Below, piece by piece: positions 25,878-34,629 of a DNA stretch of 64,000 bases. The stretch spans positions 124,001 through 188,000 of the forward strand of contig NZ_CP065592.1 of assembly GCF_016025255.1 (NCBI RefSeq). The letters run 5' to 3'. Made by a program: the position numbers and the translations under genes. This DNA is from Sphingosinicella flava. Lineage in GTDB: Bacteria > Pseudomonadota > Alphaproteobacteria > Sphingomonadales > Sphingomonadaceae. The notes below the pieces were generated by a model that searched no databases, was not told the origin of the DNA, and was given only the letters and a program-made list of their open reading frames with translations. Each line of letters begins with the position of its first letter. The stretch's first letter is position 1.

Positions 25878-26714
25878 ATGAAGAAAGCGATAGCGGCACT
25901 GGCAGCCTTTGCGGGCTTGACGGCGATGCAGGCACCGCAGGCGCCCGGCGAGAAGCTCTCGCTCACCCGCCTCGATTGCGGCAGCTTCACCATCAAGGAT
26001 TACAACGCCTTCTTCTCCGACACGATGGCCTATAAGCCGGGGCCGAAGGAGATTACCGACAGCTGCTACCTGATCCGGAACGGCAATCGCTACCTGCTTT
26101 GGGATACGGGCATCGGCGCGGAGCTTCAGGGCAAGACGACCGACGCGGGCTTCGCGATCATGCGCCTTGGCAAGACGGTCGTGCAGCAGCTCGGCGAGAT
26201 CGGCGTGAAGCCGGAGCAGGTGGAAATGGTCGGCATCAGCCACTTCCACTCCGACCATATCGGCCAGGCGGCGAATTTTCCGGGCGCGACCCTGCTGATC
26301 GGCGCGGAGGATTATGCGGCGCTCTCCGCCAAGCCCGCCAATCCAGGGCTGGAACCGGCGCGCCTCAAGCCCTGGATCGAAGATGACGGCAAGGTTCAAC
26401 CGGTGAGCGGCGACCATGACGTGTTCGGCGACGGACGGGTCATGATGGTGAATACGCCCGGCCACACGCCTGGGCATCACGCTCTCCTCGTTCGTCTCGC
26501 CTCCGGCCCGGTGCTCCTGACCGGCGACCTCTATCACTTTACCGAGCAGGTCGCGCACAAGGGCATACCGCCGTTCAACACCAATCGTGCCGACACGCTG
26601 GCGTCGATGGACCGCTTCGACAAGATGGCGAAGAATATGGGTGCCAAGGTCATCATTCAGCATGAGCCCAAGGACATCGCCAAGCTCCCGGCATTTCCCA
26701 AGGCGGCGGAGTAA
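25878..26714 (+). CDS. Exported metallo-beta-lactamase-fold hydrolase, N-acyl-homoserine-lactonase-like
   Basis: A 278-residue MBL-fold enzyme. Residues 1-20 form a possible signal (AIAALAAFAGLTAMQAP). The zinc motif HFHSDH is complete (His122, His124, Asp126, His127), with further ligands in TPGHTPGHH, LTGDLYHF and the C-terminal IIQHEP. Together with YLLWDTGIG this matches the AHL-lactonase/AttM-like branch. Substrate is not decided by sequence; other lactones are possible, and no luxI/luxR genes are in the window. GGGGAAGAG lies upstream of the ATG at 25878. The next gene follows by 22 bases. Confidence 0.85.
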   Translation: MKKAIAALAAFAGLTAMQAPQAPGEKLSLTRLDCGSFTIKDYNAFFSDTMAYKPGPKEITDSCYLIRNGNRYLLWDTGIGAELQGKTTDAGFAIMRLGKTVVQQLGEIGVKPEQVEMVGISHFHSDHIGQAANFPGATLLIGAEDYAALSAKPANPGLEPARLKPWIEDDGKVQPVSGDHDVFGDGRVMMVNTPGHTPGHHALLVRLASGPVLLTGDLYHFTEQVAHKGIPPFNTNRADTLASMDRFDKMAKNMGAKVIIQHEPKDIAKLPAFPKAAE

Positions 26715-26736
26715 ATCAACGGGAAGGAGATCCAAG

Positions 26737-27738
26737 GTGAAAGCACTTTTGTCCAACGCGTCCGGTGGACCGGAGACGCTGACACTCACCCATCTCCCCA
26801 ACCCGGTGCCAGGGAAAGGGCAATTGCTCGTGCGGGTAAAGGCTTGCGCGATCAATTATCCGGACGTGCTGATCATCGAGGACAAATATCAGTTCAAACC
26901 CGAAAGGCCCTTCGCGCCGGGCGGGGAGATTGCCGGCGTGGTCGAAGCGGTGGGCGAGGGCGTCGCGGGCTGGTCGCCCGGCGACCGCGTCATCGCCATG
27001 ATCGGCCATGGCGGCCTCGCCGAAAAAGTGCTGGTGCCCGCTGCCATGGTGCTACGGCTGCCGGAGGGGCGCAGCTTCGAGGAAGGGTCGGCGCTGATCC
27101 TGACCTATGCGACGTCGATTCACGCTTTGCTGGATCGGGGCAGGCTGAAGGCCGGTGAGACCCTGCTCATCCTTGGCGCGGCGGGCGGCGTGGGCCTTGC
27201 CGCGGTCGAGCTTGGCAAGGCCTTCGGTGCGCGGGTGATCGCCGCCGTCTCGTCAGAGGAGAAAGCGGGGGTGGCGCGGGAGGCGGGCGCGGACGATGTC
27301 GTCATTTATCCGCATGGGCCGTTCGACAAGGCTGGGTCGAAAGCGCTCGCAGATGCCTTCAAGGCGGCGGTCGGTCCGAATGGGGCGGACGTCATCCTGG
27401 ATCCGGTCGGCGGCGATTATACCGAACCCGCGCTGCGCGCGATCGCATGGGAAGGGCGTTATCTGGTGGTCGGTTTTCCCGCAGGCATTCCAAGGCTGCC
27501 GCTCAACCTCACGCTTCTCAAGAGCTGCGACGTGTGCGGCGTGTTCTGGGGCGCCTTCGCAGGCCGCGATCCCAAGGCCAATGCCGCCCATGTCGCGACC
27601 CTGTTCCGCTTGTGGGAAGAAGGAAAGATCGCGCCCAAGGTCAGCCGCATTTGGCCGTTGGCCCAAGGCGGCGACGCGATCGCGCACATGGCCGCGCGCG
27701 GGGCGGTTGGAAAACTGGTCGTCAGGATGGACGAATAG
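26737..27738 (+). CDS. NADPH:quinone oxidoreductase-like MDR protein
   Basis: A 333-residue zinc-free medium-chain dehydrogenase/reductase. It starts with GTG (26737) behind GGAAGGAGA. N-terminal GroES-like part: LLVRVKACAINYPDVLIIEDKY and FAPGGEIAGVVEAVGEGV. The Rossmann fold carries LLILGAAGGVGLAAVELGKAFGARV and DVILDPVGGDY. The catalytic zinc ligands of alcohol dehydrogenases are absent. Typical activity is NADPH-dependent reduction of quinones or enones. It probably shares a transcript with the lactonase-like gene. Confidence 0.9.
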   Translation: MKALLSNASGGPETLTLTHLPNPVPGKGQLLVRVKACAINYPDVLIIEDKYQFKPERPFAPGGEIAGVVEAVGEGVAGWSPGDRVIAMIGHGGLAEKVLVPAAMVLRLPEGRSFEEGSALILTYATSIHALLDRGRLKAGETLLILGAAGGVGLAAVELGKAFGARVIAAVSSEEKAGVAREAGADDVVIYPHGPFDKAGSKALADAFKAAVGPNGADVILDPVGGDYTEPALRAIAWEGRYLVVGFPAGIPRLPLNLTLLKSCDVCGVFWGAFAGRDPKANAAHVATLFRLWEEGKIAPKVSRIWPLAQGGDAIAHMAARGAVGKLVVRMDE

Positions 27739-27803
27739 AACGCTTTCCGTTGCGCGTGCGTTCACCCGGTCCTATCTCGAAGGAAACAGGATAAGGCAGG
27801 CCG

Positions 27804-28130
27804 ATGACCACTTTCGACGATCGTGAACGCGCTTTCGAAAATATGTATGCGCGGGATGAAGAGATGCAGTTCCGCATCATCGCCCGCCGCAACCGGCTGG
27901 TCGGTGCCTGGGCCGCGAATTTGATGGGCCTGACCGAGGCCGAGGCCGAGGCTTATGCCAAGGACGTGGTGCGCGCCGATTTCGAGAATGCGGGCGACGA
28001 CGATGTGGTGCGCAAGCTGCTCGGCGACCTGACGTCCGCCGGCGTCGACATCGACGAAGCGCGCATCCGCGACGCGCTCGAGCACAAGCATGTCGAGGCG
28101 CGGCGTCAGATGATCGAGGCGCAGGACTGA
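27804..28130 (+). CDS. F1-ATPase inhibitor subunit zeta (DUF1476)
   Basis: A 108-residue helical protein of the alphaproteobacterial zeta family (PF07345), known from Paracoccus to insert its N-terminal helix into F1 and block ATP hydrolysis. Family signature: MTTFDDRERAFENMYARDEEMQFR at the N terminus (in parts), ARRNRLVGAWAANLMGLTEAEAEAYAKDVV, then DFENAGDDDVVRKLLGDL. It has no membrane segment. The atp operon is elsewhere. bolA and the monothiol glutaredoxin follow closely. Confidence 0.92.
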   Translation: MTTFDDRERAFENMYARDEEMQFRIIARRNRLVGAWAANLMGLTEAEAEAYAKDVVRADFENAGDDDVVRKLLGDLTSAGVDIDEARIRDALEHKHVEARRQMIEAQD

Positions 28131-28134
28131 TCCG

Positions 28135-28368
28135 ATGGCGATGGAAGCGAGCGAGATCGAAAGCCTGATCAGGACGGGCATTCCCGATGCCCATGTCGAG
28201 ATCACCGATCTGGCGGGCGACGGAAATCATTATGCGGCGCGTGTCGTGGCGGAGAGCTTTCGCGGTCTCCCCCGCGTCCAGCAGCAGCGCCGTGTTTATG
28301 AAGCGCTGGGCGGAAGGATGGGCGGCGTTCTCCACGCGCTGCAGCTAACTACCGCCGTACCCGAATAA
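28135..28368 (+). CDS. bolA: BolA-family protein
   Basis: A 77-residue BolA protein (short BolA-like class). [34 protein letters not shown] contains the conserved GDGNHY, and [24 protein letters not shown] includes the invariant His near the C terminus; both histidines can coordinate a shared [2Fe-2S] cluster. It lies four bases after the zeta-inhibitor gene and 11 before the CGFS glutaredoxin gene, its physical partner in many bacteria. Confidence 0.94.
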   Translation: MAMEASEIESLIRTGIPDAHVEITDLAGDGNHYAARVVAESFRGLPRVQQQRRVYEALGGRMGGVLHALQLTTAVPE

Positions 28369-28379
28369 GGAGCGAAGAG

Positions 28380-28706
28380 ATGAGTGACACCAAAGCCCGC
28401 ATCGACGAGATCGTTCGCGGCAACGACGTCGTCCTGTTCATGAAGGGCACCGCGCTTTTCCCCCAATGCGGCTTTTCCAGCCGCGCGGTCGCGATCCTCG
28501 ACCATCTCGGCGTGAAGTTCGAGACCGTGGACGTCTTGCAGGATGCGGAGATCCGCAACGGTATCAAGGAATATTCGGACTGGCCGACTATTCCCCAGCT
28601 TTACGTGAAGGGCGAATTCGTCGGCGGATCGGACATCATGATGGAAATGTTCGAAGCCGGTGAGCTTCAAACTCTGATGGCCGGCCAGGATATTGCCAAG
28701 GCTTGA
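28380..28706 (+). CDS. grxD: Monothiol glutaredoxin, Grx4 type
   Basis: A 108-residue CGFS glutaredoxin that carries and transfers [2Fe-2S] clusters with Bol[21 protein letters not shown] supplies the CGFS active site, followed by the [17 protein letters not shown] glutathione-binding segment. AAGGAGCG precedes the ATG by 6 bases. It ends the zeta-bolA-grxD unit and is followed by a hairpin at 28762-28803. Confidence 0.96.
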   Translation: MSDTKARIDEIVRGNDVVLFMKGTALFPQCGFSSRAVAILDHLGVKFETVDVLQDAEIRNGIKEYSDWPTIPQLYVKGEFVGGSDIMMEMFEAGELQTLMAGQDIAKA

Positions 28707-28761
28707 CGTCGCGTTAGGTTCGAAACGGTGCCTGCTCGGCTGACAAGCTCGAGCAATAAGA

Positions 28762-28803
28762 AAGGGCGGGCGGCGCGATCGGAAACAGCGCCTTCCCGCC
28801 CTT
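28762..28803 (+). terminator. Hairpin after grxD
   Basis: AAGGGCGGG (28762-28770) pairs with CCCGCCCTT (28795-28803); the loop contains an inner GGCGC/GCGCC stem. The T run after it is poor, so termination is probable but not strong. The remaining bases up to 29001 hold no gene. Confidence 0.55.
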
Positions 28804-28912
28804 CTGCATGAGTGAACATGTGGACGGGCGGATAGAAGCAGGGATCGTGCCAATCTTAGTGTCCCCACACAAACATCAGCGTTTTCATGGTTAACAAGAC
28901 TAGTTATAGGTT

Positions 28913-28931
28913 GGGAATTGTAAAACTTCCC
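28913..28931. promoter_or_regulatory. Possible operator before the BlaI-type regulator
   Basis: GGGAA, 9 bases, TTCCC in an AT-rich island, about 70 bases before the regulator's ATG. BlaI repressors autoregulate from palindromes, but the sequence does not match a known BlaI box, so this is tentative. Confidence 0.25.
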
Positions 28932-29001
28932 GACACATCGTTGTTCATCGGCCATTAAGCCCGAATTGATCACTCATGTAATCATAGAAAAGGGGAAGCT
29001 G

Positions 29002-29364
29002 ATGGAACGTATCGGTGAAAGCGAATATGCGGTGATGGAAGTGCTGTGGGCGGAGGCGCCGCTCACCGCCATGGAAGTCGCCGAGCGCGTGCCGGAACGG
29101 GGCTGGAGCATTCGCACGGTGAAGACGATGCTCGGCCGCCTGCTCGCCAAGGGCGTCCTCTCCCACGAGGAGGACGGGCGCCGCTACCTTTACCGGCCCG
29201 CCATTCGCAAGGAGGATTATGTCCACCAGGAATCGCGCCGACTGATCGATCGCATGTTCGGCGGCAAGCTGACCCCGCTCGTCGCCCATCTCGCCGAGCG
29301 CCAGCAGCTGACGCCCAAGGATATCGAAGAGATCGAGGCGCTGCTCAAGGCGCTGAAATCATGA
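29002..29364 (+). CDS. BlaI/MecI/CopY-family transcriptional repressor
   Basis: A 120-residue winged-helix repressor. GESEYAVMEVLWAEAPLTAMEVAERV and WSIRTVKTMLGRLLAKGVLSHEEDGRRYLY (in parts) are the DNA-binding domain; the C-terminal helices RRLIDRMFGGKLTPLVAHL form the dimer and cleavage region. AAAGGGGAAG lies upstream of the ATG at 29002. It overlaps the M56 peptidase gene by four bases, the standard blaI-blaR arrangement, so the peptidase probably inactivates this repressor. No beta-lactamase gene is adjacent; the regulon is unknown. Confidence 0.93.
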   Translation: MERIGESEYAVMEVLWAEAPLTAMEVAERVPERGWSIRTVKTMLGRLLAKGVLSHEEDGRRYLYRPAIRKEDYVHQESRRLIDRMFGGKLTPLVAHLAERQQLTPKDIEEIEALLKALKS

Positions 29365-30716
29365 GCGGCGACTTCGCCTCGACCTTGATCGGTGTTCACC
29401 TCGCGCTGATCCTCGTCCTGATCGTTCGCGGCCCGGTGGCGCGGCATTTGGGCTCGGGCTGGGCTTATGCGCTGTGGCTGCTGCCGCTCGCGCGCCTCAT
29501 CCTGCCGCCATTGCCGGCTTTTCCGGGCTCCGCGCTCGCCGAACTTCCTTCCTCGGTGCCGGGCGCGATCGTCGCGCCCGCCGTCGAGGTGGCCGCGCCG
29601 CCGCCGTCAATCGACGGATCCGGGCAGTGGATGCTCCTTTTGCTCGCGTTATGGGCCGGAGGCGCGGCCATCTTCCTCCTGTGGCAGGCAATCGCTTACT
29701 ATCGCCTGGTGCGCGGGATCGCCGTTTCCGGATCGCCCGCCGCGCCTTTCGAAGGATTGGAAACGGTGGAAAGCCGTGCGACGCCGTCGCCGTTGGCGCT
29801 TGGTTTCCTGCGCCGTCGCATCGTCCTGCCCGCCGATTTTCGCAGCCGGTACACGCGCGACGAGCAGCGTCTGGCGCTTGTGCATGAGGCGGTGCATCTG
29901 CGCCGGGGCGACCTCTGGTGGAATCTCGTCGCGCTCATCGTGCTTGCCCTCAACTGGTTCAGCCCGCTGGCGCATCTTGCCTTTCGCGCCTTCCGCATGG
30001 ACCAGGAATTGGCCTGCGACGCCGCCGTGGCGTCGCGCATCGCTCCCTCGGCGCGGCACGCTTATGCCACCGCCCTCGTCAAATCCGCGAGCCAGCCTGG
30101 CCTGATTGCAGCCTGCCCGCTCAATCATGCCGATCAACTGAAACGGAGACTGAAGATGATGAAAACGCATGGCGGCGGCCGCGCGCGTAGGATCGCCGGC
30201 GGCATCGCCGCAGCGGGGTTCCTGGTTGTTGGCCTCGGCCTCAGCGGCGCCCATGCCGCGCAGGATGCCGAAAAGACGGAGCCGAAACGCGAAGTCCGGA
30301 CGGAAATCGTGACCGTCGAGCGCAAGGCCGACGACGCAAAAGCCGGAGGCAAGGGGCCGAGGGTCGAACGCAAGGTTCACATCCGTACGGTCGGCGAGGG
30401 AAAACCGGGCCGCGACATCAGCATCCGGGGCGGCGAGGTGACGATCGACGGCAAGCCGGTTCGCGAGCTGGCCGAAAAATGCACTGCCGACACTTCCGGC
30501 GTGGATGTGAGCGAGGATGGCGGCAGCACCATGACGACGGTGCGGATTTGCGCGGGAGCGGGCACGCCTTTGTCCGCCGAGAAAAAGGCCGAAATGGTCC
30601 AGAAGCTCGAAGGGCTGAAACAGCGTCTTGGCAGCGACCGTCTCGACTCCGAAAGCCGCGCCGATGTGGCGGCTGCCCTTGAGCGCGCCATCGCCCGGAT
30701 CAAGGGTTCCGAATAA
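29361..30716 (+). CDS. BlaR1-like M56-family membrane metallopeptidase with periplasmic C-terminal domain
   Basis: A 451-residue protein. Three hydrophobic segments (about 8-28, 33-50, 93-115) precede the M56 protease core with the zinc motif LVHEAVHLRRGD (His175-Glu176-x-x-His179) and a later Glu in MDQELACD. A further hydrophobic helix (about 279-296) leads into a roughly 150-residue hydrophilic domain rich in Lys, Glu and Val repeats (EVRTEIVTVERKADDAK) with a final LSAEKKAEMVQKLEG helix pair. The penicillin-binding sensor domain of true BlaR1 is absent, so the signal must differ. An internal ATG at 30156 with GGAG 7 bases upstream starts a signal-peptide-like sequence. Coupled to the BlaI gene by ATGA. 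Confidence 0.88.
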   Translation: MSGDFASTLIGVHLALILVLIVRGPVARHLGSGWAYALWLLPLARLILPPLPAFPGSALAELPSSVPGAIVAPAVEVAAPPPSIDGSGQWMLLLLALWAGGAAIFLLWQAIAYYRLVRGIAVSGSPAAPFEGLETVESRATPSPLALGFLRRRIVLPADFRSRYTRDEQRLALVHEAVHLRRGDLWWNLVALIVLALNWFSPLAHLAFRAFRMDQELACDAAVASRIAPSARHAYATALVKSASQPGLIAACPLNHADQLKRRLKMMKTHGGGRARRIAGGIAAAGFLVVGLGLSGAHAAQDAEKTEPKREVRTEIVTVERKADDAKAGGKGPRVERKVHIRTVGEGKPGRDISIRGGEVTIDGKPVRELAEKCTADTSGVDVSEDGGSTMTTVRICAGAGTPLSAEKKAEMVQKLEGLKQRLGSDRLDSESRADVAAALERAIARIKGSE

Positions 30717-30719
30717 GCC

Positions 30720-30759
30720 TTGCATGGCGGAGGGGTGGCAACGCCTCTCCGCCATGCAA
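30720..30759 (+). terminator. Strong hairpin after the M56 peptidase gene
   Basis: A perfect 13-bp stem: TTGCATGGCGGAG (30720-30732) pairs with CTCCGCCATGCAA (30747-30759). It begins 3 bases after the stop codon. No long T tract follows, but the stem strength suggests an mRNA 3' end or stabiliser. Confidence 0.6.
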
Positions 30760-30798
30760 ACCTTGGATTTCCTGGCCGGCAATGCCACATGAGCGGGC

Positions 30799-31656
30799 AT
30801 GAACGACTGGCCCACGGGCAGGATGGAAAGCGTCGATCCGCTGGTGCGCCGTTTGCTGGCGCCCAATCCCTCGCCTTTCACCTTCACCGGCACCCAGACC
30901 TACATCGTCGGCCACGGCGAAATTGCCGTCATCGATCCGGGACCGGACGATGACGCGCACCTGTCGGTCCTCCTCGGCGCGCTGAAAGGGGAGCGCGTCG
31001 TCGCGATCCTCTGCACCCATACCCATCGCGACCACAGCCCCGCCGCTCGCGCGCTGAAAGCGGCGACGGGAGCCCCCATCATCGGCTGCGCGGCGCTTGC
31101 CATCGACGATCGCGGGCCGCGCGCCGACGCCGCTTTCGACTTCGATTATGCGCCGGACCAAGTGCTGGCCGATGGCGAGACGGTGGCGGGAGAGGGTTGG
31201 ACACTCGAAGCGGTCGCTACGCCCGGGCACACGTCCAACCACCTTTGCTTCGCGCTGCGCGAAAACGGTGCGTTGTTCACCGGCGATCATGTCATGGGCT
31301 GGTCGACCACGGTCGTCGCGCCGCCCGACGGCAACATGACTGCCTATATGGACAGCCTCGACAAATTGCGCCTGCGCGAAGACCGCATCTATTATCCGGC
31401 GCATGGGCCTGCCGTGGAGAAGCACCAACAGCTCATTCGCGGCATGATGGGCCACAGGAAGCAGCGCGAGCGGCAGATCCTCCGCCATCTGGAGCGGGGC
31501 GAAGGCGAGATCGAAACGATGGTCGGACAGATGTACAAAGGGCTCGACCCACGCCTGCATGTCGCGGCGGGCCGCTCGGTTCTTGCGCACCTCCTCGACC
31601 TCGAAGGGCGCGGCATGGTGGCGCGCGACGGCGACACGTGGCGGCTCGCGGCATGA
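30799..31656 (+). CDS. MBL-fold hydrolase, LACTB2-like
   Basis: A 285-residue metallo-beta-lactamase-fold protein with a C-terminal winged-helix-like part, the LACTB2 layout. THTHRDH (74-HxHxDH-79) is the zinc motif; GHTSNHLCF, FTGDHVMGW and YYPAHGP add further ligands. The last 70 residues (HRKQRERQILRHLERGEGEI onwards) form the helical C-terminal domain. LACTB2 relatives include endoribonucleases and lactonases, and the substrate here is unknown. Its stop overlaps the DUF4230 start (ATGA), which in turn couples to nadA and nadC. Confidence 0.88.
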   Translation: MNDWPTGRMESVDPLVRRLLAPNPSPFTFTGTQTYIVGHGEIAVIDPGPDDDAHLSVLLGALKGERVVAILCTHTHRDHSPAARALKAATGAPIIGCAALAIDDRGPRADAAFDFDYAPDQVLADGETVAGEGWTLEAVATPGHTSNHLCFALRENGALFTGDHVMGWSTTVVAPPDGNMTAYMDSLDKLRLREDRIYYPAHGPAVEKHQQLIRGMMGHRKQRERQILRHLERGEGEIETMVGQMYKGLDPRLHVAAGRSVLAHLLDLEGRGMVARDGDTWRLAA

Positions 31657-32345
31657 GGCGCTCCTTCATTCTCGTCCTGGTGCTGGCCGCTGGCCTGATC
31701 CTGGGCGCCTTGCTGACGAGTGCATTCAGACTGTCGAGCCTGTTCGGGGGCGGACCCGATCCGGAGACGATCGCCACGGCCAGCTTGCAATCCGTGCGGG
31801 AACAGGCGCGCCTCACGCCGTTTGTCGCGCGTTATGTCGCGGTGGTGACCTCCACGCAGTCGCGCTTCGGCCTTAACGCCCAAAAGACGATGATCCTGCC
31901 AGGCACCGTCCGCTACGAAGTGGACCTTGCGAAGCTGCGGCGTGACGATCTCGAATGGGATGCGGCGGCGAATAGGCTGAACGTCACCCTGCCGCCGGTC
32001 GAAGTCGCCGGGCCGGAAATCGATCTCGCTCAAGTCCAGGAATATTCCGGCGGCGGCGTCCTCATGTCGCTGACCAATGCCGAAGCCGCGCTCGATGCCG
32101 CCAACCGGCAGCGGGGGACGCAAAGCCTGCTCGCCCAGGCCCGTGCGCCGGTGCCGATGCGGCTTGCCCGCAATGCCGCTCGCACCGCCGTCGAGCGCAG
32201 CTTCGCGATGCCGCTGCGCGCCGCCGGGATCGAAGCGACGGTGGTCGCGCGCTTCGCCGATGAAGCGGCAAATGCCGATCCGTCGCAACTCGACCGCTCG
32301 CGGCGGATTGAAGATGTCTTGGAAGAGAGTAAGGCGAAGAAATGA
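31653..32345 (+). CDS. DUF4230 domain protein, membrane-anchored
   Basis: A 230-residue protein with one N-terminal membrane anchor ([21 protein letters not shown]). The DUF4230 domain (about 45-220) has [21 protein letters not shown], a beta-strand region [18 protein letters not shown] with the pattern [13 protein letters not shown], and a C-terminal helical part. The domain most likely faces the periplasm. Function is unknown for the family. Start and stop codons both overlap neighbours by ATGA, tying its translation to the MBL protein and nadA. Confidence 0.82.
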   Translation: MRRSFILVLVLAAGLILGALLTSAFRLSSLFGGGPDPETIATASLQSVREQARLTPFVARYVAVVTSTQSRFGLNAQKTMILPGTVRYEVDLAKLRRDDLEWDAAANRLNVTLPPVEVAGPEIDLAQVQEYSGGGVLMSLTNAEAALDAANRQRGTQSLLAQARAPVPMRLARNAARTAVERSFAMPLRAAGIEATVVARFADEAANADPSQLDRSRRIEDVLEESKAKK

Positions 32346-33346
32346 ATGCTCCGAACCTCAGCCTCAAGGGCCTCGACCTGCGTGCCGAAATCGACCGGCT
32401 GCGGGCGGAAAAGAACGCCGTTATCCTCGCCCATTACTATCAGGCGCCCGAATTGCAGGACATTGCCGATTTCGTCGGCGACAGCCTGGATTTGAGCCGC
32501 AAGGCCGAGGCGACGGACGCCGACGTCATCGCCTTTTGCGGCGTGCGCTTCATGGCGGAAACGGCGAAGATCCTGAGCCCCCAGAAAATCGTGGTGCTGC
32601 CGGATATGGACGCCGGGTGCAGCCTTGAGGATAGCTGCCCGCCCGATCAGTTCAAGGCATTCCGGGACGAGCATCCGGACCATATCGCACTTACCTACAT
32701 CAACTGCTCGGCGGCGGTGAAGGCGTTGTCGGACATCATCGTGACGTCCTCTTCGGCCGAGATCATACTCAGCCAGATTCCGAAGGAGCAGAAAATCATC
32801 TTCGGCCCGGACCGCAACCTTGGTGCCTATCTCGCGCGCAAGACGGGCCGCGACCTGCTGCTCTGGCCGGGCGTCTGCATCGTGCACGAAGCGTTCAGCG
32901 AGACCGAGCTGCTAAAGCTGAAGGCGCAATATCCCGGCGCCCCGGTGCTGGCGCACCCCGAATGCCCCGGACATATTCTTGACCACGCCGATCAGGTGGG
33001 ATCGACCAAGGCGATCCTCGATTACGCGCTGTCCTCGCCGTCCGAGGTGATGATCGTCGCGACCGAGCCCCACATCATCCACCAGATGGAGAAGGCCGCG
33101 CCGCACAAGACGTTCATCGGCGCGCCCGGCGCTGACGGGAACTGCAATTGCAACATGTGCCCGTACATGGCCTTGAATACGATGGAGAAGCTCTATGTCG
33201 CGCTGCGCGATCTCGCGCCGCGTATCGAGATGGACGAGGAGCTTCGCCTCGCCGCCAAGAAGTCGCTCGACCGCATGCTCGACATGGCGGGCCGGACCGT
33301 GGGGCAGGGGGATGTCGGCAGGCCGATCATCACAGGAGCCCAATGA
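32342..33346 (+). CDS. nadA: Quinolinate synthase A
   Basis: A 334-residue [4Fe-4S] enzyme condensing iminoaspartate and DHAP to quinolinate. [28 protein letters not shown] (in parts) opens the first domain. Conserved cluster Cys occur in AFCGVRFM / [16 protein letters not shown] and [10 protein letters not shown]. Length and class fit the 330-350 residue group. It is translationally coupled to the DUF4230 gene before it and nadC after it. nadB (aspartate oxidase) is not in the window. Confidence 0.97.
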   Translation: MNAPNLSLKGLDLRAEIDRLRAEKNAVILAHYYQAPELQDIADFVGDSLDLSRKAEATDADVIAFCGVRFMAETAKILSPQKIVVLPDMDAGCSLEDSCPPDQFKAFRDEHPDHIALTYINCSAAVKALSDIIVTSSSAEIILSQIPKEQKIIFGPDRNLGAYLARKTGRDLLLWPGVCIVHEAFSETELLKLKAQYPGAPVLAHPECPGHILDHADQVGSTKAILDYALSSPSEVMIVATEPHIIHQMEKAAPHKTFIGAPGADGNCNCNMCPYMALNTMEKLYVALRDLAPRIEMDEELRLAAKKSLDRMLDMAGRTVGQGDVGRPIITGAQ

Positions 33347-34191
33347 CGGCTTTCGCGCTTGAGCGGTTCGACCTCGACCGCTTTGTCCGGGAAACGTTGG
33401 CGGAAGATCTCGGCGATCATGGCGACATCACGTCGGCGGCGGTCATTCCGGAGGATGCGCGTTTCGAAGGGGTGATGGACAGCCGGGATACCATCGTGGT
33501 GGCGGGCCTTCCCATCGCTGAAGCCTTCTTCCGCGCGCTCGACCCACGGGTGGAGATCGAGCGTCTGGTGGAGGATGGCGACCGGGTTCAGGCGGGGGCG
33601 GACCTCCTGCGCCTCAAGGGCAATGCCCGTGCGATGCTGACGGCGGAGCGGTCGGCGCTCAACACGCTTCAGCATCTCTCCGGCATTGCGACGCTGACCC
33701 GTGCCTATGTCGACGCCATCGCTGGCACCGGCGCGACCTTGCTCGACACGCGCAAGACCATTCCGGGCCTTCGCGTCCTCGAAAAATATGCGACCCGCAA
33801 GGGAGGCGCGACCAATCACCGGATGCGGCTCGATGATGCCGCGATGATCAAGGACAATCACGTCGCCGTCGCGGGCGGGGCGGCGGAAGCCGTGCGGCGC
33901 GCCGTAGCGGCCGGCATTGGGCGGATCATCGTCGAGGTCGACCGGATCGACCAGATCGAACCGGCGATCGGCGCCGGAGCCACCCACCTGCTGCTCGACA
34001 ATATGGACGCGGCGGTCCTGCGCAAGGCGGTGGCGCTCGTAGCCGGGCGCGTGCCGACGGAAGCGAGCGGCGGCGTCACCTTGGACACGATCCGCGCCAA
34101 AGCGGAGACGGGCGTCACCTATATTTCCGTCGGCCGTATCACCCAATCGGCTCCGGCGGCGGATATCGGACTGGATTTTTCGGCGCTCTAG
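33343..34191 (+). CDS. nadC: Nicotinate-nucleotide pyrophosphorylase (quinolinate phosphoribosyltransferase)
   Basis: A 282-residue enzyme forming nicotinate mononucleotide from quinolinate and [55 protein letters not shown] and [20 protein letters not shown] (in parts) are the standard active-site blocks; [21 protein letters not shown] (in parts) is the phosphate-binding part. ATGA overlap with nadA. Its stop CTAG (34188-34191) is shared with the convergent DUF4112 gene. Confidence 0.97.
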   Translation: MTAFALERFDLDRFVRETLAEDLGDHGDITSAAVIPEDARFEGVMDSRDTIVVAGLPIAEAFFRALDPRVEIERLVEDGDRVQAGADLLRLKGNARAMLTAERSALNTLQHLSGIATLTRAYVDAIAGTGATLLDTRKTIPGLRVLEKYATRKGGATNHRMRLDDAAMIKDNHVAVAGGAAEAVRRAVAAGIGRIIVEVDRIDQIEPAIGAGATHLLLDNMDAAVLRKAVALVAGRVPTEASGGVTLDTIRAKAETGVTYISVGRITQSAPAADIGLDFSAL

Positions 34192-34619
34192 CGCGCAACC
34201 ACTTCGCCTTCGACCGTCATCGTCGCAGGATGATGCTTGTCGAGCCACTTCTTCAGGATTCTCAAATTCCGCGTATTCGACCGGAACGCGAAATCGAAGA
34301 CATCGCCGACCAACGGAATGGCGCCGATAAGGGTATCGACACCGACATTCCCCGCCATGCGGGTCAGGTGCCATTTCGACATGCCGAGGTTGCGCGCTTC
34401 CCAGACGAGCCAGGCCCCCATGGATGCGGTGACGATGTCGCCGACGACGGGGATCAGGCCGACGATGGAATCGAGACCCACCGGACGGTTGATCCCGGGC
34501 AGGATGAACATCCGTTCGAGTATCCCCTCGACGGCTTCCAGCCGCCTGCGCACCGACACTGGATCGCGACCGGGCGACAATTGCGCGGCGATGCGGTCGA
34601 AATCCTGGGGCGATGGCAT
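34188..34619 (-). CDS. DUF4112 family membrane protein
   Basis: A 143-residue protein with conserved DUF4112 features: RRLEAVEGILERMFILPGI, GLDSIVGLIPVVGDIVTASMGAWLVWEA and MAGNVGVDTLIGAIPLVGDVFDFAFRSNTRN (each in parts). Two amphipathic/hydrophobic glycine-rich hairpins suggest membrane association. Function is unknown. It shares its stop bases with nadC and is followed upstream by the binding-protein gene, which starts far away. Confidence 0.85.
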   Translation of the reverse strand: MPSPQDFDRIAAQLSPGRDPVSVRRRLEAVEGILERMFILPGINRPVGLDSIVGLIPVVGDIVTASMGAWLVWEARNLGMSKWHLTRMAGNVGVDTLIGAIPLVGDVFDFAFRSNTRNLRILKKWLDKHHPATMTVEGEVVAR

Positions 34620-34629
34620 AGAGCGCTCC

